NCBI RefSeq assembly: GCF_051014685.1
Contig: NW_027478919.1
Location: 248,001-312,000, forward strand
Source: Ptiloglossa arizonensis
Lineage: Eukaryota; Arthropoda; Insecta; Hymenoptera; Colletidae
Length of the DNA stretch: 64,000 nt
Reading direction: 5' to 3'
Shown in pieces: positions 49,501 to 62,500 of the stretch; position 1 is the first letter of the stretch; the number at the start of each line of letters is the position of its first letter. Made by a program: the position numbers and the translations under genes. A model generated the notes under the pieces. That model was not told where the DNA came from, did no database searches, and worked only from the letters and a program-made list of their open reading frames with translations.

Positions 49501-52219
49501 ATTTTGATGGTTTCTCAACCATTCCTTAACTTCAAACTCCCATATCTCGCGAACGGATTGCCGAACTCGAGAAATTCCTGTTGCATCTGAATGCAGAAAC
49601 TCGCCCGATTACAATGTTGTGTGTACTTTTCCCCTAGGCCATTCCAGTTATTGGTTTCGAGTATCAGACTTGCGAAAATTTTGATGGCTTCTCAACCATT
49701 CCTTAACTTCAAACTCCCATATCTCGCGAACGGATTGACGAACTCGAGAAATTCGTGTTGCATCTGAAAGCAGAAACTCGCCCGATTACAACGGTATGTG
49801 TATTTTTGCCTTAGGCCATAGTAGTTATTGGTTTCGAGTATCAGACTTGCGAAAATTTTAATGGTTTCTCAACCATTCCTTAAGTTCAAACTCCCATATC
49901 TCGCGAACGGATTGACGAACTCGAGAAATTCCTATTCCATCTGAAAGCAGAAACAAGCCCGATTACAACGGTATGTGTATTTTTGCCTTAGGCCATAGTA
50001 GTTATTGGTTTCGTGTATCAGACTTGCGAAAATTTTGATGGTTTCTCAACCATTCCTTAACTTCAAACTCCCATATCTCGCGAACGGATTGCCGAACTCG
50101 AGAAATACCTGTTGCCTCTGAAAGCAGAAACTCGCCCGATTACAATGGTGTGTGTACTTTTCCCCTAGGCGTTCCAGTTATTGGTTTCGAGTATGAGACT
50201 TGCGAAAATTTTAATGGTTTCTCAACCATTCCTTAAGTTCAAACTCCCATATCTCGCGAACGGATTGACGAACTCGAGAAATTCCTATTCCATCTGAAAG
50301 CAGAAACACGCCCGATTACAACGGTATGTGTATTTTTGCCTTAGGCCATAGTAGTTATTGGTTTCGAGTATCAGACTTGCGAAAATTTTGATGGTTTCTC
50401 AACCATTCCTTAACTTCAAACTCCCATATCTCGCGAACGGATTGCCGAACTCGAGAAATTCCTGTTGCATCTGAATGCAGAAACTCGCCCGATTACAATG
50501 TTGTGTGTACTTTTCCCCTAGGCCATTCCAGTTATTGGTTTCGAGTATCAGACTTGCGAAAATTTTGATGGCTTCTCAACCATTCCTTAACTTCAAACTC
50601 CCATATCTCGCGAACGGATTGACGAACTCGAGAAATTCGTGTTGCATCTGAAAGCAGAAACTCGCCCGATTACAACGGTATGTGTATTTTTGCCTTAGGC
50701 CATAGTAGTTATTGGTTTCGAGTATCAGACTTGCGAAAATTTTAATGGTTTCTCAACCATTCCTTAAGTTCAAACTCCCATATCTCGCGAACGGATTGAC
50801 GAACTCGAGAAATTCCTATTCCATCTGAAAGCAGAAACAAGCCCGATTACAACGGTATGTGTATTTTTGCCTTAGGCCATAGTAGTTATTGGTTTCGTGT
50901 ATCAGACTTGCGAAAATTTTGATGGTTTCTCAACCATTCCTTAACTTCAAACTCCCATATCTCGCGAACGGATTGCCGAACTCGAGAAATACCTGTTGCC
51001 TCTGAAAGCAGAAACTCGCCCGATTACAATGGTGTGTGTACTTTTCCCCTAGGCCATTCCAGTTATTGGTTTCGAGTATGAGACTTGCGAAAATTTTAAT
51101 GGTTTCTCAACCATTCCTTAAGTTCAAACTCCCATATCTCGCGAACGGATTGACGAACTCGAGAAGTTCCTATTCCATCTGAAAGCAGAAACACGCCCGA
51201 TTACAACGGTATGTGTATTTTTGCCTTAGGCCATAGTAGTTATTGGTTTCGAGTATCAGACTTGCGAAAATTTTGATGGTTTCTCAACCATTCCTTAACT
51301 TCAAACTCCCATATCTCGCGAACGGATTGCCGAACTCGAGAAATTCCTGTTGCATCTGAAAGCAGAAACTCGCCCGATTACAATGGTGTGTGTACTTTTC
51401 CCCTAGGCCACTCCAGTTATTGGTTTCGAGTATCAGACTTGCGAAAGTTTTGATGGCTTCTCAACCATTCCTTAATTTCAAATTCCCATATCTCGCGAAC
51501 GGAATGAGGAACTCGAGAAATTCCTATTGCATCTGAAAGTGGAAACTCGCCCGATTACAATGGTGTGTGTACTTTTCCCCTAGGCAATTCCAGTTATTGG
51601 TTTCGAGTATGATACTTGCGAAAATTTTAATGGTTTCTCAACCATTCCTTAAGTTCAAACTCCCATATCTCGCGAACGGATTGACGAACTCGAGAAATTC
51701 CTATTCCATCTGAAAGCAGAAACAAGCCCGATTACAACGGTATGTGTATTTTTGCCTTAGGCCATAGTAGTTATTGGTTTCGTGTATCAGACTTGCGAAA
51801 ATTTTGATGGTTTCTCAACCATTCCTTAACTTCAAACTCCCATATCTCGCGAACGGATTGCCGAACTCGAGAAATACCTGTTGCCTCTGAAAGCAGAAAC
51901 TCGCCCGATTACAATGGTGTGTGTACTTTTCCCCTAGGCCATTCCAGTTATTGGTTTCGAGTATGAGACTTGCGAAAATTTTAATGGTTTCTCAACCATT
52001 CCTTAAGTTCAAACTCCCATATCTCGCGAACGGATTGACGAACTCGAGAAATTCCTATTCCATCTGAAAGCAGAAACACGCCCGATTACAACGGTATGTG
52101 TATTTTTGCCTTAGGCCATAGTAGTTATTGGTTTCGAGTATCAGACTTGCGAAAATTTTGATGGTTTCTCATCCATTCCTTAACTTCAAACTCCCATATC
52201 TCGCGAACGGATTGACGAA
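44965..52219 (+). repeat. About 7.25-kb higher-order repeat, copy 1
   Basis: This block recurs downstream at an offset of 7255 bp in its first part (for example the gcgaagggattgacg monomer at 46540 and 53795). Later the offset is 7078 bp (for example gaaaccggaaactcg near 47290 and 54368). The 177-bp change of offset means the copies differ by one monomer near 46700-46850. Its first part is the end of the 14-monomer repeat array, so the larger unit formed from an already ordered array. Confidence 0.88.
48990..52150 (+). repeat. 885-bp sub-repeat (5 monomers), first series
   Basis: The private variant aaacaagcccg recurs near 49066, 49951, 50835 and 51720, spaced 885, 884 and 885 bp (5 x 177 = 885). 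The 884 spacing is explained by a one-base deletion at about 50170 (cctaggcgttcc). Each unit also contains gaaatacctgttgcctctg and cgtgtatcagac variants. Confidence 0.87.
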
Positions 52220-55200
52220 CTCGAGAAATTCCTGTTGCATCTGAAAGTAGAAGCTCACCCGATTACAATGGTGTGTGTACTTCTCCCCTAAGCCATACCA
52301 GTTATTGGTTTCGAGTATCTGACTTGCGGAAATTTTGATGGTTTCTCAACCATTCCTTAACTTCAATCTCCCATATCTCGCGAACGCATTGACGAACTCG
52401 AGAAATTCCTGTTGCATCTGAAAGCAGAATCTCGCCCCATTACAACGGTATGTGTATTTTTGCCCTGGGCCATAGTAGTTATTGGTTTCGAGTATCAGAC
52501 TTGCGAAAATTTTAATGGTTTCTCAACCATTCCTTAGCTTCAAACTCCCATATTTCGCGAACGGATTGACGAACTCGAGAAATTCCTGTTGCATCTGAAA
52601 GTAGAAACTCGCCCGATTACAACGGTATGTGTACTTTTCCCCCAGGCCATTGTAGTTATTGGTTTCGAGTATCAGACTTGCGAAAATTTTGATGGTTTCT
52701 CAACCATTCCACAAATTCAAACTCCCATATCTCGCGAACGGATTGACAAACTCGAGAAATTCCTGTTGCGTCTGAAAGTAGAAACTCGCCCGATTACAAT
52801 GGTGTGTGTACTTTTCCCCTAGGCCACTCCAGTTATTGGTTTCGAGTATCAGACTTGCGAAAATTTTAATGGTTTCTCAACCATTCCTTAACTTCAAACT
52901 TCCATATCTCGCCAACGGATTGAAGAACTCGAGAAATTCCTATTGCATCTGAAAGCAGAAACTCGCCCGATTACAACGGTTTGTGTATTTTTGCCTTAGG
53001 CCATAGTAGTTATTTGTTTCGAGTATCAGACTTGCGAAAATTTTGATGGTTTCTCATCCATTCCTTAACTTCAAACTCCCATATCTCGCGAACGGATTGA
53101 CGAACTCGAGAAATTCCTGTTGCATCTGAAAGCGGAAACTCGTCCGATTACAACGATATGTGTATTTTTGGCCTAGGCCATATTAGTTATTGGTTTGGAG
53201 TATCATACCTGCGAAAATTTTGATGGCTTCTCAATCATTCCTTAACTTCAAACTCCCATATCTCGCGAGCGGACTGACGAACTCGAAAAATTCCTGTTGC
53301 ATCTGAAAGTAGAAACTCGCCCGATTACAACGGTATGTGTACTTTTCCCCTAGGCCATTCCAGTTATTGGTTTCGAGTATCAGACTTCCGGAAATTTTGA
53401 TGGTTTCTCAACCATTCCTTAATTTCAAACTCCCATATCTCGCGAACGGTTTGACGAACTCGAGAAATTCCTGTTGCATCTGAAAGCAGAAACTCGCCCG
53501 ATTACAACGTTATGTGTATTTTTGCCTTAGGCCATAGTAGTTATTGGTTTCGAGTATCAGACTTGCGAAAGTTTTGATGCATTCTCAACCATTCCTTAAC
53601 ATCAAACTCCCATATCTCGCGAACGGATTGACGAACTCGAGAAATTCCTGCTGCATCTGAAAGTAGAAACTCTCCCGATTACAACGGTATGTGTATTTTT
53701 CTCCCAGGACATTGTAGGTATTGGTTTCGAGTATCAGACTTGCGAAAATTTGATGGTTTCTCAACCATTCCTTAACTTCAAACTCCCATATCTCGCGAAG
53801 GGATTGACGAACTCGAGAAATTCCTGTTGCATCTGAAAGTAGAAGCTCTCCCGATTACAATGGTGTGTGTACTTCTCCCCTAAGCCATACCAGTTATTGG
53901 TTTCGAGTATCAGACTTGCGAAAATTTTAATGGTTTCTCAACCATTCCTTAACTTCAAACTTCCATATCTCGCGAACGGATTGCCGAACTCGAGAAATTC
54001 CTGTAGCGTCTGAAAGTAGAAACTCGCCCGATTACAATGGTGTGTGTACTTTTCCCCTAGGCCACTCCAGTTATTGGTTTCGAGTATCAGACTTGCGAAA
54101 ATTTTAATGGTTTCTCAACCATTCCTTAACTTCAAACTTCCATATCTCGCGAACGGATTGAAGAACTCGAGAAATTCCTATTGCATCTGAAAGCAGAAAC
54201 TCGCCCGATTACAACGGTTTGTGTATTTTTGCCTTAGGCCATAGTAGTTATTTGTTTCGAGTATCAGACTTGCGAAAATTTTGATGGTTTCTCAACCATT
54301 CCTTAACTTCAAACTCCCATATCTCGCGAACGGATTGACGAACTCGAGAAATTCCTGTTGCATCTGAAACCGGAAACTCGTCCGATTACAACGATATGTG
54401 TATTTTTCGCCTAGGCCATAGTAGTTATTGGTTTCGAGTATCAGACTTGCGCAAATTTTGATGGTTTCTCAACCATTCCTTAACTTCAAACTCCCATATA
54501 TCGCGAACGGATTGACGAACTCGAGAAATTCCTATTGCATCTGAAAGCAGAAACTCGCCCGATCACAACGGTATGTGTATTTTTGCCCTGGGCCATAGTA
54601 GTTATTGGTTTCGAGTATCAGACTTGCGAAAATTTTGATGGTTTCTCAACCATTCCTTAACTTCAAACTCCCATATCTCGCGAACGGATTGCCGAACTCG
54701 AGAAATTCCTGTTGCATCTGAAAGCAGAAACTCGCCCGATTACAATGGTTTGTGTACTTTTCCCCTAGGCCATTCCAGTTATTGGTTTCGAGTATCAGAC
54801 TTGCGAAAATTTTGATGGTTTCTCAACCATTCCTTAACTTCAAACTCCCATATCTCGGGAACGGATTGACGAACTCGAGAAATTCGTGTTGCATCTGAAA
54901 GCAGAAACTCGCCCGATTACAACGGTATGTGTATTTTTGCCCCAGGCCATAGTAGTTATTGGTTTCGAGTATCAGACTTGCGAAAATTATGATGGTTTCT
55001 CAACCATTCCTTAACTTCAAACTCCCATATCTCGCGAACGGATTGACGAACTCGAGAAATTCCTGTTGCATCTGAAAGCAGAAACTCACCCGATTACAAT
55101 GGTGTGTGTACTTTTCCCCTAAGCCATTCCAGTTATTGGTTTCGAGTATCCGACTTGCGAAAATTTTGATGGATTCTCAACCATTCCTTAACTTCAAACT

Positions 55201-58200
55201 CCCATATATCGCGAACGGATTGACGAACTCGAGAAATTCCTATTTCATCTGAAAGCAGAAACTCGCCCGATCACAACGGAATGTGTATTTTTGCCCTGGG
55301 CCATAGTAGTTATTGGTTTCGAGTATCAGACTTGCGAAAATTATGATGGTTTCTCAACCATTCCTTAACTTCAAACTCCCATATCTCGCGAACGGAATGA
55401 GGAACTCGAGAAATTCCTATTGCATCTGAAAGTGGAAACTCGCCCGATTACAATGGTTTGTGTACTTTTCCCCTAGGCCATTCCAGTTATTGGTTTCGAG
55501 TATGAGACTTGCGAAAATTTTAATGGTTTCTCAACCATTCCTTAAGTTCAAACTCCCATTTCTCGCGAACGGATTGACGAACTCGAGAAATTCCTATTCC
55601 ATCTGAAAGCAGAAACACGCCCGATTACAACGGTATGTGTATTTTTGCCTTAGGCCATAGTAGTTATTGGTTTCGAGTATCAGACTTGCGAAAATTTTGA
55701 TGGTTTCTCAACCATTCCTTAACTTCAAACTCCCATATCTCGCGAACGGATTGCCGAACTCGAGAAATTCCTGTTGCATCTGAAAGCAGAAACTCGCCCG
55801 ATTACAATGGTGTGTGTACTTTTCCCCTAGGCCACTCCAGTTATTGGTTTCGAGTATCAGACTTGCGAAAGTTTTGATGGCTTCTCAACCATTCCTTAAC
55901 TTCAAATTCCCATATCTCGCGAACGGAATGAGGAACTCGAGAAATTCCTATTGCATCTGAAAGTGGAAACTCGCCCGATTACAATGGTGTGTGTACTTTT
56001 CCCCTAGGCAATTCCAGTTATTGGTTTCGAGTATGAGACTTGCGAAAATTTTAATGGTTTCTCAACCATTCCTTAAGTTCAAACTCCCATATCTCGCGAA
56101 CGGATTGACGAACTCGAGAAATTCCTATTCCTTCTGAAAGCAGAAACAAGCCCGATTACAACGGTATGTGTATTTTTGCCTTAGGCCATAGTAGTTATTG
56201 GTTTCGTGTATCAGACTTGCGAAAATTTTGATGGTTTCTCAACCATTCCTTAACTTCAAACTCCCATATCTCGCGAACGGATTGCCGAACTCGAGAAATA
56301 CCTGTTGCCTCTGAAAGCAGAAACTCGCCCGATTACAATGGTGTGTGTACTTTTCCCCTAGGCCATTCCAGTTATTGGTTTCGAGTATGAGACTTGCGAA
56401 AATTTTAATGGTTTCTCAACCATTCCTTAAGTTCAAACTCCCATATCTCGCGAACGGATTGACGAACTCGAGAAATTCCTATTCCATCTGAAAGCAGAAA
56501 CACGCCCGATTACAACGGTATGTGTATTTTTGCCTTAGGCCATAGTAGTTATTGGTTTCGAGTATCAGACTTGCGAAAATTTTGATGGTTTCTCAACCAT
56601 TCCTTAACTTCAAACTCCCATATCTCGCGAACGGATTGCCGAACTCGAGAAATTCCTGTTGCATCTGAATGCAGAAACTCGCCCGATTACAATGTTGTGT
56701 GTACTTTTCCCCTAGGCCATTCCAGTTATTGGTTTCGAGTATCAGACTTGCGAAAATTTTGATGGCTTCTCAACCATTCCTTAACTTCAAACTCCCATAT
56801 CTCGCGAACGGATTGACGAACTCGAGAAATTCGTGTTGCATCTGAAAGCAGAAACTCGCCCGATTACAACGGTATGTGTATTTTTGCCTTAGGCCATAGT
56901 AGTTATTGGTTTCGAGTATCAGACTTGCGAAAATTTTAATGGTTTCTCAACCATTCCTTAAGTTCAAACTCCCATATCTCGCGAACGGATTGACGAACTC
57001 GAGAAATTCCTATTCCATCTGAAAGCAGAAACAAGCCCGATTACAACGGTATGTGTATTTTTGCCTTAGGCCATAGTAGTTATTGGTTTCGTGTATCAGA
57101 CTTGCGAAAATTTTGATGGTTTCTCAACCATTCCTTAACTTCAAACTCCCATATCTCGCGAACGGATTGCCGAACTCGAGAAATACCTGTTGCCTCTGAA
57201 AGCAGAAACTCGCCCGATTACAATGGTGTGTGTACTTTTCCCCTAGGCCATTCCAGTTATTGGTTTCGAGTATGAGACTTGCGAAAATTTTAATGGTTTC
57301 TCAACCATTCCTTAAGTTCAAACTCCCATATCTCGCGAACGGATTGACGAACTCGAGAAGTTCCTATTCCATCTGAAAGCAGAAACACGCCCGATTACAA
57401 CGGTATGTGTATTTTTGCCTTAGGCCATAGTAGTTATTGGTTTCGAGTATCAGACTTGCGAAAATTTTGATGGTTTCTCAACCATTCCTTAACTTCAAAC
57501 TCCCATATCTCGCGAACGGATTGCCGAACTCGAGAAATTCCTGTTGCATCTGAAAGCAGAAACTCGCCCGATTACAATGGTGTGTGTACTTTTCCCCTAG
57601 GCCACTCCAGTTATTGGTTTCGAGTATCAGACTTGCGAAAGTTTTGATGGCTTCTCAACCATTCCTTAACTTCAAATTCCCATATCTCGCGAACGGAATG
57701 AGGAACTCGAGAAATTCCTATTGCATCTGAAAGTGGAAACTCGCCCGATTACAATGGTGTGTGTACTTTTCCCCTAGGCAATTCCAGTTATTGGTTTCGA
57801 GTATGATACTTGCGAAAATTTTAATGGTTTCTCAACCATTCCTTAAGTTCAAACTCCCATATCTCGCGAACGGATTGACGAACTCGAGAAATTCCTATTC
57901 CATCTGAAAGCAGAAACAAGCCCGATTACAACGGTATGTGTATTTTTGCCTTAGGCCATAGTAGTTATTGGTTTCGTGTATCAGACTTGCGAAAATTTTG
58001 ATGGTTTCTCAACCATTCCTTAACTTCAAACTCCCATATCTCGCGAACGGATTGCCGAACTCGAGAAATACCTGTTGCCTCTGAAAGCAGAAACTCGCCC
58101 GATTACAATGGTGTGTGTACTTTTCCCCTAGGCCATTCCAGTTATTGGTTTCGAGTATGAGACTTGCGAAAATTTTAATGGTTTCTCAACCATTCCTTAA

Positions 58201-59500
58201 GTTCAAACTCCCATATCTCGCGAACGGATTGACGAACTCGAGAAATTCCTATTCCATCTGAAAGCAGAAACACGCCCGATTACAACGGTATGTGTATTTT
58301 TGCCTTAGGCCATAGTAGTTATTGGTTTCGAGTATCAGACTTGCGAAAATTTTGATGGTTTCTCAACCATTCCTTAACTTCAAACTCCCATATCTCGCGA
58401 ACGGATTGCCGAACTCGAGAAATTCCTGTTGCATCTGAATGCAGAAACTCGCCCGATTACAATGGTGTGTGTACTTTTCCCCTAGGCCATTCCAGTTATT
58501 GGTTTCGAGTATCAGACTTGCGAAAATTTTGATGGCTTCTCAACCATTCCTTAACTTCAAACTCCCATATCTCGCGAACGGATTGACGAACTCGAGAAAT
58601 TCGTGTTGCATCTGAAAGCAGAAACTCGCCCGATTACAACGGTATGTGTATTTTTGCCTTAGGCCATAGTAGTTATTGGTTTCGAGTATCAGACTTGCGA
58701 AAATTTTAATGGTTTCTCAACCATTCCTTAAGTTCAAACTCCCATATCTCGCGAACGGATTGACGAACTCGAGAAATTCCTATTCCATCTGAAAGCAGAA
58801 ACAAGCCCGATTACAACGGTATGTGTATTTTTGCCTTAGGCCATAGTAGTTATTGGTTTCGTGTATCAGACTTGCGAAAATTTTGATGGTTTCTCAACCA
58901 TTCCTTAACTTCAAACTCCCATATCTCGCGAACGGATTGCCGAACTCGAGAAATACCTGTTGCCTCTGAAAGCAGAAACTCGCCCGATTACAATGGTGTG
59001 TGTACTTTTCCCCTAGGCCATTCCAGTTATTGGTTTCGAGTATGAGACTTGCGAAAATTTTAATGGTTTCTCAACCATTCCTTAAGTTCAAACTCCCATA
59101 TCTCGCGAACGGATTGACGAACTCGAGAAATTCCTATTCCATCTGAAAGCAGAAACACGCCCGATTACAACGGTATGTGTATTTTTGCCTTAGGCCATAG
59201 TAGTTATTGGTTTCGAGTATCAGACTTGCGAAAATTTTGATGGTTTCTCAACCATTCCTTAACTTCAAACTCCCATATCTCGCGAACGGATTGCCGAACT
59301 CGAGAAATTCCTGTTGCATCTGAAAGCAGAAACTCGCCCGATTACAATGGTGTGTGTACTTTTCCCCTAGGCCATTCCAGTTATTGGTTTCGAGTATCAG
59401 ACTTGCGAAAATTTTGATGGCTTCTCAACCATTCCTTAACTTCAAACTCCCATATCTCGCGAACGGATTGACGAACTCGAGAAATTCGTGTTGCATCTGA
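52220..59500 (+). repeat. About 7.1-kb higher-order repeat, copy 2
   Basis: Second copy of the large unit, one monomer shorter than copy 1 and otherwise very close to it. Matching landmarks are cccatttctcgcg at 48478 and 55556, and aaacaagcccg at 49066 and 56144. It ends at about 59500, where the sequence jumps directly to the equivalent of about 46757, skipping the 14-monomer-type segment. Confidence 0.87.
56070..59230 (+). repeat. 885-bp sub-repeat (5 monomers), second series
   Basis: Counterpart of the first series inside the second large unit: aaacaagcccg near 56144, 57029, 57914 and 58799, all spaced exactly 885 bp. The one-base deletion at about 50170 in the first series is absent here, so that deletion is younger than the duplication of the large unit. 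Confidence 0.87.
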
Positions 59501-62500
59501 AAGCAGAATCTCGCCCGATTACAACGGTATGTGTATTTTTGCCCTGGGCCATAGTAGTTATTGGTTTCGAGTATCAGACTTGCGAAAATTTTAATGCTTT
59601 CTCAACCATTCCTTAGCTTCAAACTCCCATATTTCGCGAACGGATTGACGAACTCGAGAAATTCCTGTAGCGTCTGAAAGTAGAAACTCGCCCGAACAAT
59701 GGTGTGTGTACTTTTCCCCTAGGCCACTCCAGTTATTGGTTTCGAGTATCAGACTTGCGAAAATTTTAATGGTTTCTCAACCATTCCTTAACTTCAAACT
59801 TCCATATCTCGCGAACGGATTGAAGAACTCGAGAAATTCCTATTGCATCTGAAAGCAGAAACTCGCCCGATTACAACGGTTTGTGTATTTTTGCCTTAGG
59901 CCATAGTAGTTATTTGTTTCGAGTATCAGACTTGCGAAAATTTTGATGGTTTCTCAACCATTCCTTAACTTCAAACTCCCATATCTCGCGAACGGATTGA
60001 CGAACTCGAGAAATTCCTGTTGCATCTGAAACCGGAAACTCGTCCGATTACAACGATATGTGTATTTTTCGCCTAGGCCATAGTAGTTATTGGTTTCGAG
60101 TATCAGACTTGCGCAAATTTTGATGGTTTCTCAACCATTCCTTAACTTCAAACTCCCATATATCGCGAACGGATTGACGAACTCGAGAAATTCCTATTGC
60201 ATCTGAAAGCAGAAACTCGCCCGATCACAACGGTATGTGTATTTTTGCCCTGGGCCATAGTAGTTATTGGTTTCGAGTATCAGACTTGCGAAAATTTTGA
60301 TGGTTTCTCAACCATTCCTTAACTTCAAACTCCCATATCTCGCGAACGGATTGCCGAACTCGAGAAATTCCTGTTGCATCTGAAAGCAGAAACTCGCCCG
60401 ATTACAATGGTTTGTGTACTTTTCCCCTAGGCCATTCCAGTTATTGGTTTCGAGTATCAGACTTGCGAAAATTTTGATGGTTTCTCAACCATTCCTTAAA
60501 TTCAAACTCCCATATCTCGGGAACGGATTGACGAACTCGAGAAATTCGTGTTGCATCTGAAAGCAGAAACTCGCCCGATTACAACGGTATGTGTATTTTT
60601 GCCCCAGGCCATAGTAGTTATTGGTTTCGAGTATCAGACTTGCGAAAATTATGATGGTTTCTCAACCATTCCTTAACTTCAAACTCCCATATCTCGCGAA
60701 CGGATTGACGAACTCGAGAAATTCCTGTTGCATCTGAAAGCAGAAACTCACCCGATTACAATGGTGTGTGTACTTTTCCCCTAAGCCATTCCAGTTATTG
60801 GTTTCGAGTATCCGACTTGCGAAAATTTTGATGGATTCTCAACCATTCCTTAACTTCAAACTCCCATATATCGCGAACGGATTGACGAACTCGAGAAATT
60901 CCTATTTCATCTGAAAGCAGAAACTCGCCCGATCACAACGGAATGTGTATTTTTGCCCTGGGCCATAGTAGTTATTGGTTTCGAGTATCAGACTTGCGAA
61001 AATTTTGATGGTTTCTCAAACATACCTTAACTTCAGATCCCATATCTCGCGAACGGATTGACGAACTCGAGAAATTCCTGTTGCATCTGAAAGTGGAATC
61101 TCGCCCGATTACAACGGTATGTGTATTTTTGCCCTAGGCCATAGTAGTTATTGGTTTCGAGTATCAGACTTGCGAAAATTATGATGGTTTCTCAACCATT
61201 CCTTAACTTCAAACTCCCATATCTCGCGAACGGAATGAGGAACTCGAGAAATTCCTATTGCATCTGAAAGTGGAAACTCGCCCGATTACAATGGTTTGTG
61301 TACTTTTCCCCTAGGCCATTCCAGTTATTGGTTTCGAGTATGAGACTTGCGAAAATTTTAATGGTTTCTCAACCATTCCTTAAGTTCAAACTCCCATTTC
61401 TCGCGAACGGATTGACGAACTCGAGAAATTCCTATTCCATCTGAAAGCAGAAACACGCCCGATTACAACGGTATGTGTATTTTTGCCTTAGGCCATAGTA
61501 GTTATTGGTTTCGAGTATCAGACTTGCGAAAATTTTGATGGTTTCTCAACCATTCCTTAACTTCAAACTCCCATATCTCGCGAACGGATTGCCGAACTCG
61601 AGAAATTCCTGTTGCATCTGAAAGCAGAAACTCGCCCGATTACAATGGTGTGTGTACTTTTCCCCTAGGCCACTCCAGTTATTGGTTTCGAGTATCAGAC
61701 TTGCGAAAGTTTTGATGGCTTCTCAACCATTCCTTAACTTCAAATTCCCATATCTCGCGAACGGAATGAGGAACTCGAGAAATTCCTATTGCATCTGAAA
61801 GTGGAAACTCGCCCGATTACAATGGTGTGTGTACTTTTCCCCTAGGCAATTCCAGTTATTGGTTTCGAGTATGAGACTTGCGAAAATTTTAATGGTTTCT
61901 CAACCATTCCTTAAGTTCAAACTCCCATATCTCGCGAACGGATTGACGAACTCGAGAAATTCCTATTCCATCTGAAAGCAGAAACAAGCCCGATTACAAC
62001 GGTATGTGTATTTTTGCCTTAGGCCATAGTAGTTATTGGTTTCGTGTATCAGACTTGCGAAAATTTTGATGGTTTCTCAACCATTCCTTAACTTCAAACT
62101 CCCATATCTCGCGAACGGATTGCCGAACTCGAGAAATACCTGTTGCCTCTGAAAGCAGAAACTCGCCCGATTACAATGGTGTGTGTACTTTTCCCCTAGG
62201 CCATTCCAGTTATTGGTTTCGAGTATGAGACTTGCGAAAATTTTAATGGTTTCTCAACCATTCCTTAAGTTCAAACTCCCATATCTCGCGAACGGATTGA
62301 CGAACTCGAGAAATTCCTATTCCATCTGAAAGCAGAAACACGCCCGATTACAACGGTATGTGTATTTTTGCCTTAGGCCATAGTAGTTATTGGTTTCGAG
62401 TATCAGACTTGCGAAAATTTTGATGGTTTCTCAACCATTCCTTAACTTCAAACTCCCATATCTCGCGAACGGATTGCCGAACTCGAGAAATTCCTGTTGC

